Part shown: one piece after another, positions 25,411 through 35,108 of the stretch | Layout: every line of letters starts with the position of its first letter | Numbering within the stretch: the stretch's first letter is position 1 | Origin: Lampropedia cohaerens | GTDB taxonomy: Bacteria; Pseudomonadota; Gammaproteobacteria; Burkholderiales; Burkholderiaceae_C | Length of the DNA stretch: 64,000 bases | Reading direction: 5' to 3' | Assembly (NCBI RefSeq): GCF_001005215.1 | Contig: NZ_LBNQ01000020.1 | Coordinates: forward strand, 85,077-149,076 | The notes under the pieces: generated by a model | Told to the model about the DNA's origin: nothing | Databases searched by the model: none | The model's input: the letters and a program-made list of their open reading frames with translations, nothing else | Position numbers and translations under genes: made by a program

Positions 25411-26796
25411 GTGCAAGTTTCCGCTTCGATCTTCAAGGCTTATGACATCCGCGGCATCGTGCCCACCACGCTGACGCCAGACATTGCCCGTGCGCTGGGG
25501 CGCGCCTTTGGCACGGTGGCGCTGCAACAAGGCGAGCGGGAAGTCGCCGTTGGTCGCGATGGTCGGTTGAGCGGCCCGCAACTGTCCGCGGCGCTGATTG
25601 CCGGTCTGACGGATGTGGGGGTTGACGTGCTGGACATCGGGATGGTGACCACACCGATGCTGTACTTTGCCGCAGCCACCCATACGCGCAGCGGCATCCA
25701 GATTACCGGCAGCCACAATCCCAGGGACTACAACGGCTTCAAAATGGTGCTGGCCGGCAAGGCCATTTACGGCGAGGAAATCCAGCAGCTGCGCACGTTG
25801 ATCGAGACCGATGGCTGGCAGCAGGCCAGCGCGCCAGGGCGCGTGCGGCAGCTGGACGTGTTTCCGCAATATCTGCAGCGCATTGCCTCGGACATCCGGC
25901 TGGCGCGCCCCATCAAGGTCATTGTCGATGCCGGCAACGGCGTGGCTGGCGCCAGCGCGCCGCAGGTGCTGCGCGCCATCGGCTGCGAGGTCACCGAGCT
26001 GTTCACGGACGTTGACGGCAACTTTCCCAACCACCACCCCGATCCCAGCAAGCCGGAAAACCTGCAGGACCTCATCGCCGCGTTGCGCGACAGCGATGCG
26101 GAGCTTGGCCTAGCGTTCGATGGCGACGGCGACCGCCTTGGCATCGTCACCAAGGATGGCAAGAACATCTTCCCCGACCGGCAGATCATGCTGTTTGCCA
26201 GGGATGTGCTCTCGCGCGTTCCGGGCGGTGAAATCATCTACGATGTCAAGTGCACGCAGCAGCTGGCGCCAGCCATCGAGGCAGCGGGCGGCAAGCCCGT
26301 GATGTACAAGACTGGGCATTCGCTCATCAAGGCGCGCATGCGCGAGACCGATGCGCCCCTGGGTGGGGAGATGAGCGGGCACATCTTCTTCAAGGAGCGC
26401 TGGTACGGCTTCGATGACGGCACCTATGCGGCCTGCCGGCTGCTGGAGATCCTCAGTCGCAGCGCGGACGTCTCGGTCGTTCTGAACGACCTGCCCAGCA
26501 GCCACAGCACGCCGGAGATGAATATCGCCTGCGCCGAAGGCGAGCCCCACGCGCTGGTCGCCCAGCTGGTTGAGCGCGCGCGGTTCGACGCGCCGGCCAA
26601 GGTCTGCACCATCGATGGTTTGCGGGTGGACTGGCCCGATGGCTTTGGCCTAGTACGCGCCTCCAACACCACCCCGGTCCTGGTACTGCGATTCGAGGGG
26701 CAGACGCCCGAGGCACTGCAGCGCATCCAGGCGCAGTTTCTTGCGCTGGTGCGCAGCGTCAAGCCTGACGCGCAGGTGGCGGCCGCAGCGCACTGA
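25411..26796 (+). CDS. Phosphomannomutase / phosphoglucomutase
   Basis: 461 residues from the GTG at 25411, chosen because AGGAG stands six bases upstream and the protein then begins MQVSASIFKAYDIRGIVP, as in AlgC-type enzymes. The catalytic phosphoserine loop is QITGSHNPRDYNGFK, the metal-binding loop is LAFDGDGDRLGIV, and the sugar-binding loop is GGEMSGHIFF. It interconverts hexose 1- and 6-phosphates for nucleotide-sugar, LPS and exopolysaccharide synthesis. waaA follows six bases after its stop, linking it to LPS assembly. Confidence 0.93.
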   Translation: MQVSASIFKAYDIRGIVPTTLTPDIARALGRAFGTVALQQGEREVAVGRDGRLSGPQLSAALIAGLTDVGVDVLDIGMVTTPMLYFAAATHTRSGIQITGSHNPRDYNGFKMVLAGKAIYGEEIQQLRTLIETDGWQQASAPGRVRQLDVFPQYLQRIASDIRLARPIKVIVDAGNGVAGASAPQVLRAIGCEVTELFTDVDGNFPNHHPDPSKPENLQDLIAALRDSDAELGLAFDGDGDRLGIVTKDGKNIFPDRQIMLFARDVLSRVPGGEIIYDVKCTQQLAPAIEAAGGKPVMYKTGHSLIKARMRETDAPLGGEMSGHIFFKERWYGFDDGTYAACRLLEILSRSADVSVVLNDLPSSHSTPEMNIACAEGEPHALVAQLVERARFDAPAKVCTIDGLRVDWPDGFGLVRASNTTPVLVLRFEGQTPEALQRIQAQFLALVRSVKPDAQVAAAAH

Positions 26797-26802
26797 CGCG
26801 GC

Positions 26803-28167
26803 ATGGCCGATCCTGCTCAGGCCGCCGACGCGACTGGCTCGCGGCGTGCGCGCCGCCTCACTGGCATCGAGCGGGCCGCGCTGGCCTTCTACAGCTCGGC
26901 CATGTGGCTGGTGCAGCCGCTGTATCGGCGCAAGCTGCGCCGGCGTGCGCGCGCAGAAAGCGGCTATGGCCATGCGTTGCCCGAGCGCTTTGCGCGCTAT
27001 GGCGCTACAGCCACTGTGCAGCGTGGCGATCCGGCCCACCCCGTGGTGTGGCTGCACGCGGTGTCGCTTGGTGAGACCCGCGCCGCAGGGGCATTGATTG
27101 CGGCGTTGCGCGAGCGCATTCCGGCAGTCCGGTTCGTGCTGACCAGCGGCACCGCGACCGGCTGGCAGGAGGCTACCCGACATTTGCGCGCGGGCGATGC
27201 GCAGACCTGGCTGCCGTGGGACACGCCTGGTGCCGTGCGCCGCTTTCTCGAGCATTTCCAGCCTCAGCTGGGCCTGCTGATGGAAACAGAGGTCTGGCCG
27301 AACATGGTGGAGGCCTGCGCGCGTCGTGGGCTGCCGCTCTGGCTGGTCAATGCCCGACTCAACGCCCGCTCGGCCCAGCGCATTGCGCGGGCGCGCTGGC
27401 TGATGGGACCCGCCTACCGGCACCTGGACGCTGTGCTGGCGCAGTCGGAGGCAGATGCGACGCGTCTGCGCGCCGTCGGCGCGCCGGTGCGACAGGTGAG
27501 CGGCAACATCAAGTTCGACGCCCGCCCCGATCCCCTGCAGGTGCAGCAGGGACGCCAATGGGCCGGTGCGTTCAAGGGCGAGACCGGCCGCGCCATCGTC
27601 ATGCTCGCCAGCAGTCGTGATGGGGAAGAGGCCCAGTGGCTGGCCGCGTTGCAGGCGCGCACGCGCAGGGAGGGTATCCAGTGGCTGGTGGTGCCGCGTC
27701 ATCCCCAGCGGTTCGATGCGGTTGCGCAGCTTTGCGTGCAGGCCGGTTTTGCGGTCTCCAGGCGCAGTGCCTGGCAGGATGCGCCGACCACGGATGGGTC
27801 AATTTGGCTGGGCGACTCGATGGGCGAGATGGCGCTGTACTACGCCATGGCGGATGTGGCGCTGCTGGGCGGCTCCTTCCTGCCACTGGGCGGGCAGAAT
27901 CTGATTGAAGCCTGCGCCTGCGGCTGCCCTGTGGTGATGGGCCCGCATACCTTCAACTTCGCACAGGCGGCGCAGGACGCCGAGCACTGCGGCAGTGCCC
28001 TGCGCGTTGCGGATATGCGCCAGGCCGTGGATACCGCACAGGCGCTCGTGGCTGATGGCGAACGCCTAGCCGCCATGCGCGCATGCGCCGCAAGTTTCGC
28101 AGTCAGCCATCAAGGCGCCTTGGGCAGGACGGTCGACGCCATTGCGCGGGCGCTGGAGCGCGCATGA
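26803..28167 (+). CDS. waaA: 3-deoxy-D-manno-octulosonic acid (Kdo) transferase
   Basis: 454 residues. One N-terminal membrane anchor (ALAFYSSAMWLVQPLY) precedes the GT-B glycosyltransferase. WLHAVSLGETRAAGALI contains the conserved catalytic Glu, METEVWPNMVEAC follows, and the C-terminal domain has LGGSFLPLGGQNLIEACACG for CMP-Kdo binding. It adds Kdo to lipid IVA on the cytoplasmic face of the inner membrane. The N-terminus is about 20 residues longer than usual, and an internal start is possible. It is probably co-transcribed with the upstream mutase gene. Confidence 0.93.
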   Translation: MADPAQAADATGSRRARRLTGIERAALAFYSSAMWLVQPLYRRKLRRRARAESGYGHALPERFARYGATATVQRGDPAHPVVWLHAVSLGETRAAGALIAALRERIPAVRFVLTSGTATGWQEATRHLRAGDAQTWLPWDTPGAVRRFLEHFQPQLGLLMETEVWPNMVEACARRGLPLWLVNARLNARSAQRIARARWLMGPAYRHLDAVLAQSEADATRLRAVGAPVRQVSGNIKFDARPDPLQVQQGRQWAGAFKGETGRAIVMLASSRDGEEAQWLAALQARTRREGIQWLVVPRHPQRFDAVAQLCVQAGFAVSRRSAWQDAPTTDGSIWLGDSMGEMALYYAMADVALLGGSFLPLGGQNLIEACACGCPVVMGPHTFNFAQAAQDAEHCGSALRVADMRQAVDTAQALVADGERLAAMRACAASFAVSHQGALGRTVDAIARALERA

Positions 28168-28190
28168 TGCCCGCCACCGCGTGGTGGGCA
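28168..28190. terminator. Hairpin between convergent waaA and aldo/keto reductase
   Basis: TGCCCGCCAC and GTGGTGGGCA pair with one G-T wobble around CGC, filling nearly all of the 24-base gap between the two stop codons. There is no T-run. Confidence 0.4.
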
Positions 28191-28191
28191 A

Positions 28192-29145
28192 TCAGTAAGC
28201 GCTGGCCATGCTCAACTCCTGCACCGCATCCGGGTCAAGCTTGAGCCTTGCCGCAAAAAGCAGCTCATCCAGTTGTTCAGGCGTGCTGGCACTGACAATC
28301 GCCGATGCCACGGAGGGTTGACGCAGCAGCCACGCAATCGCGACCTGGGAGGGTTTGGCCACATAACGGTCGGCGATTTCGTCGAGCTTTTCCAGGATGA
28401 TGCGGCCGCGCTCGTTGAGGTAGCGCTCCACTACCGCCGGCCCGCGTGGGCTTTTTGCTGCATCTGCCGCGCTGCGGTACTTGCCGCTAAGAAAACCGGA
28501 GGCCAGCGCATAGTAGGGAGCAACGGCCAGCCCCAGTTGCTTGACGGCGGGCGCAAGGTCGGTCTCGTACGCCTGACGGTCGTAGAGGTTGTACTCGGGT
28601 TGCAGTACCGTAAAGCCCGGGATACCCATTTGCTGGGCGACCTTGCCTGCCTCCAGCAGGCGACTGCCGCTGTAGTTGGATGCGCCGTAGGCGCGGAGCT
28701 TGCCTGCGTTAACCAGGTCCTGCAAGGCGCCCAGCGTTTCCTCCAGCGGCACCGCAGGGTCATCCTCATGCGTGTAGTAGAGGTCGATATAGTCGGTCTG
28801 CAGCCGCAGGAGGGACGCATCGACTGCCTCGCGCAGATAGCGCGCACTTAAGCCAGCCTTGCCTTGGCCCATTGACTTGCCACCCTTGGTGGCAAGGACG
28901 ATGCGCTCGCGGGGGCCTGTCTTGAGCCACTTGCCGAGAATTACTTCCGATTCACCCCCTTGGTTGCCGGGTACCCAGTTGGAATAGATGTCTGCCGTGT
29001 CGACAAAGTTGAAGCCGGCATCCACGAAAGCATCGAGCAGTCGGTGCGACATGCGTTCGTCCGCCGTCCAGCCGAAGACATTGCCGCCAAAACAAAGTGG
29101 CGAGACCGTCAGGCCACTGGCTCCGAGTGTGCGCATTTCAAACAT
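28192..29145 (-). CDS. Aldo/keto reductase
   Basis: 317 residues. The TIM-barrel AKR tetrad is visible: Asp and Tyr in FVDTADIYSNW, Lys in VLATKGG, His in YYTHEDD. GASNYSGSRLLEA and the C-terminal QVAIAWLLRQPSVASAIV (NADPH-binding) match the YajO/Tas-like oxidoreductases. The physiological substrate is unknown. A perfect CTGATCGATCAG palindrome at 29188-29199 lies 43 bases upstream and could be an operator. Confidence 0.88.
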   Translation of the reverse strand: MFEMRTLGASGLTVSPLCFGGNVFGWTADERMSHRLLDAFVDAGFNFVDTADIYSNWVPGNQGGESEVILGKWLKTGPRERIVLATKGGKSMGQGKAGLSARYLREAVDASLLRLQTDYIDLYYTHEDDPAVPLEETLGALQDLVNAGKLRAYGASNYSGSRLLEAGKVAQQMGIPGFTVLQPEYNLYDRQAYETDLAPAVKQLGLAVAPYYALASGFLSGKYRSAADAAKSPRGPAVVERYLNERGRIILEKLDEIADRYVAKPSQVAIAWLLRQPSVASAIVSASTPEQLDELLFAARLKLDPDAVQELSMASAY

Positions 29146-29279
29146 GTATGCCCTCCTGATGTGTTGATCAAAGGTCAGACAGTCTAGCCTGATCGATCAG
29201 CGGGCCTTGTAACGCCGCGTTTCCCGAAGGGCAGCGGCCAACGTGCAGGGGGGGAGGGGCGGAGGATGGCGGGCTGCGC

Positions 29280-29870
29280 CTACAGCTCGTCGGCAGGCAT
29301 TTTTCCCAGCAGGAACAGCGACAGCGCATCGCCCAGCCAGATCTGGATGTTGTGTTCGCGCGCAAAGCGCTGTGCCGGTGGGCTGAGTTCACCGCCTGTG
29401 GCGATGTACAGGCCCTGGCCGATCTCCTCGGCGTCCATGGCCGCGGCCAGCTGGCGCAGTGGCTCCAGTCCGTGCACCGATGCCTTCCAGCGCCGCGCAT
29501 GTACCAGGGTGTAGCGGCCTTCCCGGGCGATGCGCCAGTCCGCGCCAGGGTGCTCGGCAGCAGTGATGTGCACCCCGTGGATGCGCCAGCTGTCGCGCAG
29601 GGCCTTCTGGAACTGCTCCCAGTTCATCTGACGGGCCTGCTCCAGCGCGGCGGCGCGTTTCTCGTCGCTGGGCGTGCGCAGCTGGCGCCAGGCGGCAATC
29701 AGTCCCACAACGAAAAGCGGGAAGGTGCCGACAATGGCAAAGAACACATATTCGCGCGGTATTAACGCTGCCAGCAGTGCAGAAATGGCCAGCGCCAGCA
29801 TAATGCTGACCCACCACGGCGAACGCAGCAGCAGGCCAAAGAGCGAATGGCGGGGAATGGTGAATTTCAC
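29280..29870 (-). CDS. Membrane-anchored Mrr-like (restriction-endonuclease fold) protein
   Basis: 196 residues from the GTG at 29870 (KFTIPRHSLFGLLLRSPW). A longer frame to an ATG at 29975 exists but its extra residues are not family-like. Two membrane helices (about 15-60: SIMLALAISALLAALIP and YVFFAIVGTFPLFVVGLIAA) precede a soluble domain with the Mrr_cat layout: ADWRIAREGRYTLVHARRWK, then GLEPLRQLAAAM and GLYIATGGELSPPAQRFA. In active Mrr enzymes the third motif is Q-x-K; here it reads H-A-R, so the catalytic lysine appears replaced. It may bind rather than cut DNA. Function is not established. Confidence 0.72.
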   Translation of the reverse strand: MKFTIPRHSLFGLLLRSPWWVSIMLALAISALLAALIPREYVFFAIVGTFPLFVVGLIAAWRQLRTPSDEKRAAALEQARQMNWEQFQKALRDSWRIHGVHITAAEHPGADWRIAREGRYTLVHARRWKASVHGLEPLRQLAAAMDAEEIGQGLYIATGGELSPPAQRFAREHNIQIWLGDALSLFLLGKMPADEL

Positions 29871-30080
29871 GGCGTTGGAAGTCTCGTTGGTGCGGCGCTG
29901 GCTGCAATGAACGTGCGCCGATGTATTCTCGTGCAATGGGCCACAGCAGCGCCTGAGTAGGCAGCACAGCGCCACAGGCTCGCCGCTGCAAGCTGGCGCG
30001 GAGTCGGCCAGCCCATCCGGTCAGAGATCCGCAGGGCAGCACGGGCCATCTTCTTTTTTTCATTCAACTAGTGGTAGACG

Positions 30081-31166
30081 ATGCCAGAGCAGCAGGCTTT
30101 GCTCGCGGAACTCGCGAGTGTAAGAGATATTTTTACCGGTGATCCGTTGGTGGATACCAAGCGTTTGGTAGGGCTGGAAGTGCATGCGCACAACGCAAGG
30201 CTGCAGCTCAAGGTCCCCTATGCCGCGCAGTCCCTGCAGCCGCAGTGGCAGACGCAGCTTCAGGAGGCTGCGCGGCGCGCCGGGGTGGCGCAGTTGGAGG
30301 TGACGTTCGTGCAGGAGGTGCTGGCGCATGCGGTGCAGCCTGGCGTGCAGGTGCAGCCGCAGGTGCGCAATGTCATTGCCGTCGCATCTGGCAAAGGTGG
30401 TGTGGGCAAAAGCACCACCGCCGTCAACCTGGCGCTGGCACTGCGGCAGGAAGGCGCGCGCGTGGGCATTCTGGATGCCGACATTTACGGTCCCAGCCTT
30501 CCGGCGATGCTGGGCTTGCAGCAGCGTCCGGAAAGCCGCGATGGCAAAAGCATGGAGCCGCTCGAAGCCCATGGGCTGCAGGCGATGTCGATCGGTTTTC
30601 TGATCAAGAAAGATGACGCCATGATCTGGCGAGGCCCCATGGCCGTGCAGGCCATGGAGCAGATGTTTCGTCAGACCAACTGGCGCGATCTGGATTACCT
30701 CGTGATCGACCTGCCGCCCGGCACCGGCGACATTCATCTGAGTCTGAGCCAGAAGCTTCCGGTGACAGGCGCGGTCATCGTCACCACACCGCAGGACATC
30801 GCACTGCTGGACGCACGCAAGGGCATCCGCATGTTCGAGAAGGTCAAGGTGCCCATTCTCGGCCTCGTCGAGAACATGGCCGTCCATGTCTGTAGCCAGT
30901 GCGGCCATGCCGAGCACATCTTCGGTGAGGGCGGTGGCAAGGCGCTGTCGGCCGACGTGGGGGTCGCGTATCTCGGCGCGCTGCCGCTGGATGTGCAGAT
31001 TCGCCTGCAGGCCGATGGCGGCACTCCCATCGTCGCCAGCGCACCTGATGGCGCTGTGGCGCAGACGTACCGCGACATTGCTCACCGCGTGGGCGCCAGA
31101 CTCTCCCAGTTCCCCAAGGACTACAGCCACAAGTTCGGCAACATTGCCGTCAGCCAAAGCAGCTGA
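30081..31166 (+). CDS. mrp: Iron-sulfur cluster carrier ATPase Mrp/ApbC
   Basis: 361 residues. An N-terminal DUF59/MIP18-like domain (about 1-90) precedes the MinD/Mrp P-loop domain. The deviant Walker A is ASGKGGVGKSTTAVNLALAL, the Walker B region is YLVIDLPPGTGD, and the C-X-X-C pair HVCSQCGH near residue 273 bridges the Fe-S cluster between subunits. It delivers 4Fe-4S clusters to target enzymes in the cytoplasm. In many proteobacteria the gene lies next to metG; here it is divergent from the Mrr-like gene. Confidence 0.94.
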   Translation: MPEQQALLAELASVRDIFTGDPLVDTKRLVGLEVHAHNARLQLKVPYAAQSLQPQWQTQLQEAARRAGVAQLEVTFVQEVLAHAVQPGVQVQPQVRNVIAVASGKGGVGKSTTAVNLALALRQEGARVGILDADIYGPSLPAMLGLQQRPESRDGKSMEPLEAHGLQAMSIGFLIKKDDAMIWRGPMAVQAMEQMFRQTNWRDLDYLVIDLPPGTGDIHLSLSQKLPVTGAVIVTTPQDIALLDARKGIRMFEKVKVPILGLVENMAVHVCSQCGHAEHIFGEGGGKALSADVGVAYLGALPLDVQIRLQADGGTPIVASAPDGAVAQTYRDIAHRVGARLSQFPKDYSHKFGNIAVSQSS

Positions 31167-31196
31167 ACATAGGCGCGGCGCGGCCTGCCTTCGGTT

Positions 31197-31793
31197 TCAG
31201 TATCTGGAGGCACCGAGCATCCTGCGCGCCGTATCGTCTTTCCAGATGCAGTGGTGCACCAGTACCATGGCAATGTGGCCGACGATCAGCGCCAGCAGCA
31301 GCCAGCCCAGAAAACCGTGTGCGGTAGCGCCCAGCGCGTCGCTGGTGCCGTTGATGCGTGCGACCAGTTCCGGCTGTGGCGTGCCGGGGGCAAACACCGG
31401 GATCTGACCCAACCAGGTAAAGCCACGCCCCGACCCGTATTGGCGCAGCAGGGCCGTTGCCGGCACCAGCAGCATCAGCACGTACAGCATGCAGTGCCCG
31501 GCGCCAGCGCAACGGGCGATGAACCCACTGCCGTAGGAGGGGCGGTTGCGCAGATTGCCCAGTGCCCATGCAGCGCGCAGGCTGAGTACCAGCAGCAGTG
31601 CAAAGCCGACGTGGGCATGGGTGCCCAGCATCCAGGAGTCACGCGGATGCCAGCCCAGCAAGACCTTGAGAATCATGCCGGCGAACTGCCAGGCAAACAG
31701 CAGCGCCATGCTCCAGTGGAGTATCCGGCTGATGCGGCCATAGCGCTGGGGCGTATCCAGCCACGGATTGGTTGAAGCGGGCATGGAGGGCAT
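31197..31793 (-). CDS. cybB: Cytochrome b561
   Basis: 198 residues. It is a four-helix membrane cytochrome with the haem-ligating His in the first helix region (RILHWSMALLFAWQFAGM), a second in the HAHVGFALLLVLSLRAAW helix, and more in GAGHCMLYVLMLL and LIVGHIAMVLVHH. The family transfers electrons from ubiquinol, and E. coli CybB can act as a superoxide:ubiquinone oxidoreductase. A shorter start at 31784 is possible. It is downstream of ubiA on the same strand. Confidence 0.87.
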   Translation of the reverse strand: MPSMPASTNPWLDTPQRYGRISRILHWSMALLFAWQFAGMILKVLLGWHPRDSWMLGTHAHVGFALLLVLSLRAAWALGNLRNRPSYGSGFIARCAGAGHCMLYVLMLLVPATALLRQYGSGRGFTWLGQIPVFAPGTPQPELVARINGTSDALGATAHGFLGWLLLALIVGHIAMVLVHHCIWKDDTARRMLGASRY

Positions 31794-31820
31794 GGGTCTT
31801 GGTTACGGATGTCGGGAGGC

Positions 31821-32720
31821 CTAACCGCTCGCAGGCGTCCGCAGCACAAAGCCCACCACAATGCCGGCAAAGAGCGTGAAGCCCAGCCAGTGGTTCTGGG
31901 TAAAGGCGCGAAAGCACGATTCACGACGGCGATGGCGTATCAGCCGCCAGTGCCAGCCGACCTGCAGCAACGCGACCAGCACTGCGAGCAGCCAGGGCCA
32001 GCCCAGATCGTAGGATGCCAGTACCCAGACCCACAGCGCAATGAACACCAGGTAGAACAAGGTAATCGCCATCACATCCCAACGCCCCAGCGTGATGGCG
32101 GAGGTCTTGAGGCCAAGACGCAGATCGTCGTCGCGGTCCACCATGGCGTACTCCGTGTCATAGGCGATCACCCACAGCAGGTTGCCAATGACCAGCAGCC
32201 AGGCCTCGGCAGGTACATGGTTTTGCACCGCTGCGAACGCCATGGGGATGCCAAATGAAAAGGCCACGCCCAGGACGGCCTGCGGCATCGCAAAAAACCG
32301 CTTGGTGAAGGGGTAGAAAACCGTCACTGCCACGGCCAGAAAAGACATTGCGATGGTCAGCGCGTTGGTCGTCAGCACCAGTGCGAAGGCTGCCAGCGTC
32401 AGCACCAGGCCCACCAGCAGCGCTTCGCGCACGGAAATGCGTCCCGCCGTGATGGGGCGTTGCACGGTCCGCTTGACGTGGCGATCAAACTCTCGGTCGG
32501 CCACATCGTTGATGCAGCAGCCGGCGCTGCGCATCAGGATGGTGCCCAGCGTGAATACCGCCAGCAAATGCCAGCCGGGAAAGCCTTCTGCGGCAATCCA
32601 CAGGGCGCTGAGGGTGGGCCACAGCAGCAGCAACCAGCCGGCTGGACGATTCCAGCGAATCAGATCAAGGTAGTTGCGCCAGCGTTCGGCAGGGCGGGGG
32701 GAGGCAACGGAAGTGGACAT
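31821..32720 (-). CDS. ubiA: 4-hydroxybenzoate polyprenyltransferase
   Basis: 299 residues, eight or nine membrane helices. The first Asp-rich prenyl-diphosphate-binding motif is [18 protein letters not shown] and the second is [17 protein letters not shown], both required for Mg-dependent catalysis. It attaches the polyprenyl tail to 4-hydroxybenzoate in the inner membrane, the committing step of ubiquinone synthesis. A cytochrome b561 gene follows after 27 bases. Confidence 0.95.
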   Translation of the reverse strand: MSTSVASPRPAERWRNYLDLIRWNRPAGWLLLLWPTLSALWIAAEGFPGWHLLAVFTLGTILMRSAGCCINDVADREFDRHVKRTVQRPITAGRISVREALLVGLVLTLAAFALVLTTNALTIAMSFLAVAVTVFYPFTKRFFAMPQAVLGVAFSFGIPMAFAAVQNHVPAEAWLLVIGNLLWVIAYDTEYAMVDRDDDLRLGLKTSAITLGRWDVMAITLFYLVFIALWVWVLASYDLGWPWLLAVLVALLQVGWHWRLIRHRRRESCFRAFTQNHWLGFTLFAGIVVGFVLRTPASG

Positions 32721-32822
32721 GTAGCGAAGCTCTGGACGGGCTCAACGGAATGGACAAAGCCGATCAGACGCATTGTCGCCGCGAATCGAAAACCCGCGCC
32801 AGCAAGGACTTTGAACGGGCGC

Positions 32823-34130
32823 TCAATGGCGCGAAGCAGCAGGCGTTTGCGGTGCCGGTGCAGCCAGCAGCGAGACGCTGGCCGGTCGGCCGGGCAACTG
32901 CAGCTGCGCAACCGGCGCAGGGGTGGCGGCGATCACTTTCCCCGCCTTCCACACCTGCAGCCGGGTGGCGCGCAGGCGGATGGCCTCGATGGGATCGCGG
33001 GCATGCAGCAGCACGAAGTCGGCCCTGGCGCCCGGCTGCAGGCCATAGCCTTCCAGCCCCAGGATGGCTGCGGGCGTGGTGGTGACGGCGTCAAAGCACT
33101 GGCGCATGGCACTCTGGCTTGTCATCTGCGCCACGTGCAGCCCCATGTGGGCAACTTCCAGCATGTCACCGCTGCCCAGGCTGTACCAGGGGTCCATCGC
33201 GCAGTCCTGACCGAATGCCACTGGAATGCCGGCTGCCAGCAGCTCGGGCACGCGGGTCATGCCCCGACGCTTGGGATAGCTGTCATGGCGGCCCTGCAGG
33301 GTGATGTTGATGAGCGGGTTGGCAATGGCCGCCACACCGGCTTCCTTCATCAGTGGCAGCAGCTTGGAGACGTAATAGTTGTCCATGCTGTGCATGGAGG
33401 TCAGGTGCGAGCCAACGACGCGCCCCTGCAAACCCAGTCTCTGCGTTTCATAGGCCAGGCTTTCGATGTGGCGGCTCAGCGGATCGTCGCTTTCGTCACA
33501 GTGCATGTCCACGCGCAGGCCGCGCTCGGCGGCCAACTCGCACAGCCAGCGCACGCTCTCGGCGCCGTCGGCCATCGTGCGCTCGAAATGCGGAATGCCG
33601 CCGACGACATCGACGCCCATGTCCAGCGCGCGGACTAGGTTCTCCCGCGCCGCGGGGCTGCGCAGCAGGCCGTCCTGCGGAAAGGCAACGAGCTGCAGGT
33701 CGATGTAGGGCCTGACTTGTTCGCGCACGTGCAGCAGCGCCTCGACGGCCAACAGGCGCGGGTCGCACACATCCACATGGCTGCGGATGGCCAGTAGTCC
33801 GCGCGCGGCAGCCCAGTCGCAGTAGGCCAGCGCGCGCGCCACGATGGCTTCCTGCGTCAGCAGTGGCTTGAGCTCACCCCACAGCGCGATGCCTTCCAGA
33901 AGCGTGCCGCTCTGGTTGACGCGGGGCAGGCCAAAGCTGAGCGTCGAATCCATGTGGAAGTGCGCGTCGACAAAGGGTGGCGACAGCAGCAGGCCCTGGG
34001 CGTCCACCACTTCATGGGCAGGGGCCAGCAGGCCCGGCGTAAGTTCGACGATACGGCCCTGCTGGACAGCCACCGACATGTCGGTGCGGCCATCGGGCAG
34101 GCTGGCGTGGGTGATGAGCAGATCAAGCAT
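32823..34130 (-). CDS. Cytosine deaminase-like amidohydrolase
   Basis: 435 residues from the ATG at 34130 (MLDLLITHASLPDGRTDM). The frame extends far upstream, but only as a shadow of the overlapping permease gene. The metal-dependent amidohydrolase motifs are complete: H-x-H in VDAHFHMD, AIRSHVDVCD, the catalytic HCDES in RVDMHCDESDDP, GSHLTSMHS, and the late Asp in FGQDCAMD. This is the CodA pattern, which deaminates cytosine or related nitrogen heterocycles. It is the last gene of a nucleoside/nucleobase ABC operon, 17 bases after a permease, which supports a nucleobase substrate. The exact substrate is unproven. Confidence 0.85.
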   Translation of the reverse strand: MLDLLITHASLPDGRTDMSVAVQQGRIVELTPGLLAPAHEVVDAQGLLLSPPFVDAHFHMDSTLSFGLPRVNQSGTLLEGIALWGELKPLLTQEAIVARALAYCDWAAARGLLAIRSHVDVCDPRLLAVEALLHVREQVRPYIDLQLVAFPQDGLLRSPAARENLVRALDMGVDVVGGIPHFERTMADGAESVRWLCELAAERGLRVDMHCDESDDPLSRHIESLAYETQRLGLQGRVVGSHLTSMHSMDNYYVSKLLPLMKEAGVAAIANPLINITLQGRHDSYPKRRGMTRVPELLAAGIPVAFGQDCAMDPWYSLGSGDMLEVAHMGLHVAQMTSQSAMRQCFDAVTTTPAAILGLEGYGLQPGARADFVLLHARDPIEAIRLRATRLQVWKAGKVIAATPAPVAQLQLPGRPASVSLLAAPAPQTPAASRH

Positions 34131-34147
34131 GGTTGCGTAGGGGAGGT

Positions 34148-35074
34148 TCAGCGTTCGCCCTTGCGGTAGGGCTTCATCAGGGCCTGCGGGTAGCTGGCGC
34201 GGCGCGCCATGACTATCAGCGCGAGGATGGAGAGCAGATACGGCAGCATCAGGTAGATCTGGTAGGGCAGCAGGCCGCCGCCTGTGCCCTGTTGCAGGCG
34301 CAGCTGCAGCGCATCGAAGAAGGCAAACAGCAGTGCGCCCAGCAGCGCCTTGCCCGGGCGCCAGGACGCAAATACGACGAGTGCCACGCAAATCCAGCCT
34401 CGGCCGTTGACCATGTCGAAATAGAACGCGTTGAAGGCGGCCAGCGTCAAGAATGCGCCCGCTACGCCCATCAGCGCCGAGCCACAGGCAATGGCGCCGG
34501 TGCGCACCCAGACTACCGGAATGCCCTGGCTTTCTGCTGCCTGCGGGCTTTCGCCCACCATGCGGATAGCCAGGCCCAGTGGCGTGCGCATCAGCACATA
34601 GGCCAGCAGCGGCACCAGCAGCAGCGCGAGCAGGGTCAGGGGCGTCTGCGCATTGAGCACCGGGATCGGCAGCCAGTCCATGGCGGCAAAAGGCGTGATG
34701 GTCGGTGGCGTATCGACGCTGGGCAGCTGCACCCGGTAGGCGTAGGAGGCCAGCGCCGTGGCCAGCATGGTGATACCCAGCCCGACGACATGCTGTGACA
34801 GTGCCAGCCCAACCGTCAGCGCAGCGTGCAGCAGGCCGAAGGCAGCACCCGTTAGCGCCGCGGCGAGCACGCCCGTCCACAGTCCGTGCCCGGCATACAC
34901 CGTGAACCAGCCTGCAAACGCGCCAGCCACCATGATGCCCTCGATGCCCAGGTTCAGCACGCCGGCGCGCTCGCACAGCAGCACACCCAGGGTGCCGAGA
35001 ATCAGCGGCGTGGCCAGTCGCAGCACTGCTGCCCAGAAGGGTAGGCTGGCCAGCGTATCGAACAGTTCCTGCAT
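34148..35074 (-). CDS. Nucleoside-type ABC transporter permease (second subunit)
   Basis: 308 residues from the ATG at 35074 (MQELFDTLASLPFWAAVLRL). About eight hydrophobic helices are present. LCERAGVLNLGIEGIMVAGAF is the signature of branched-chain/BMP-type nucleoside permeases (YufQ/NupQ-like). It partners with the permease encoded immediately upstream to form the inner-membrane channel. The substrate is inferred from the BMP binding protein and the deaminase in the same operon. Confidence 0.87.
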   Translation of the reverse strand: MQELFDTLASLPFWAAVLRLATPLILGTLGVLLCERAGVLNLGIEGIMVAGAFAGWFTVYAGHGLWTGVLAAALTGAAFGLLHAALTVGLALSQHVVGLGITMLATALASYAYRVQLPSVDTPPTITPFAAMDWLPIPVLNAQTPLTLLALLLVPLLAYVLMRTPLGLAIRMVGESPQAAESQGIPVVWVRTGAIACGSALMGVAGAFLTLAAFNAFYFDMVNGRGWICVALVVFASWRPGKALLGALLFAFFDALQLRLQQGTGGGLLPYQIYLMLPYLLSILALIVMARRASYPQALMKPYRKGER

Positions 35075-35108
35075 GGTAGGGTTCCGATCTAGTTGGGGTC
35101 CGGGCCGC

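Noticed and set aside
29867..30067. 66-codon minus-strand frame beginning MNEKKKMARAALRI
   Set aside because: It overlaps the start of the Mrr-like gene and the mrp promoter region; no evidence of coding.
34131..34976. 717-codon minus-strand frame extending the amidohydrolase upstream
   Set aside because: The extension is an out-of-frame reading of the ABC permease gene; amidohydrolase homology starts at MLDLLITHASLPDG (34130).
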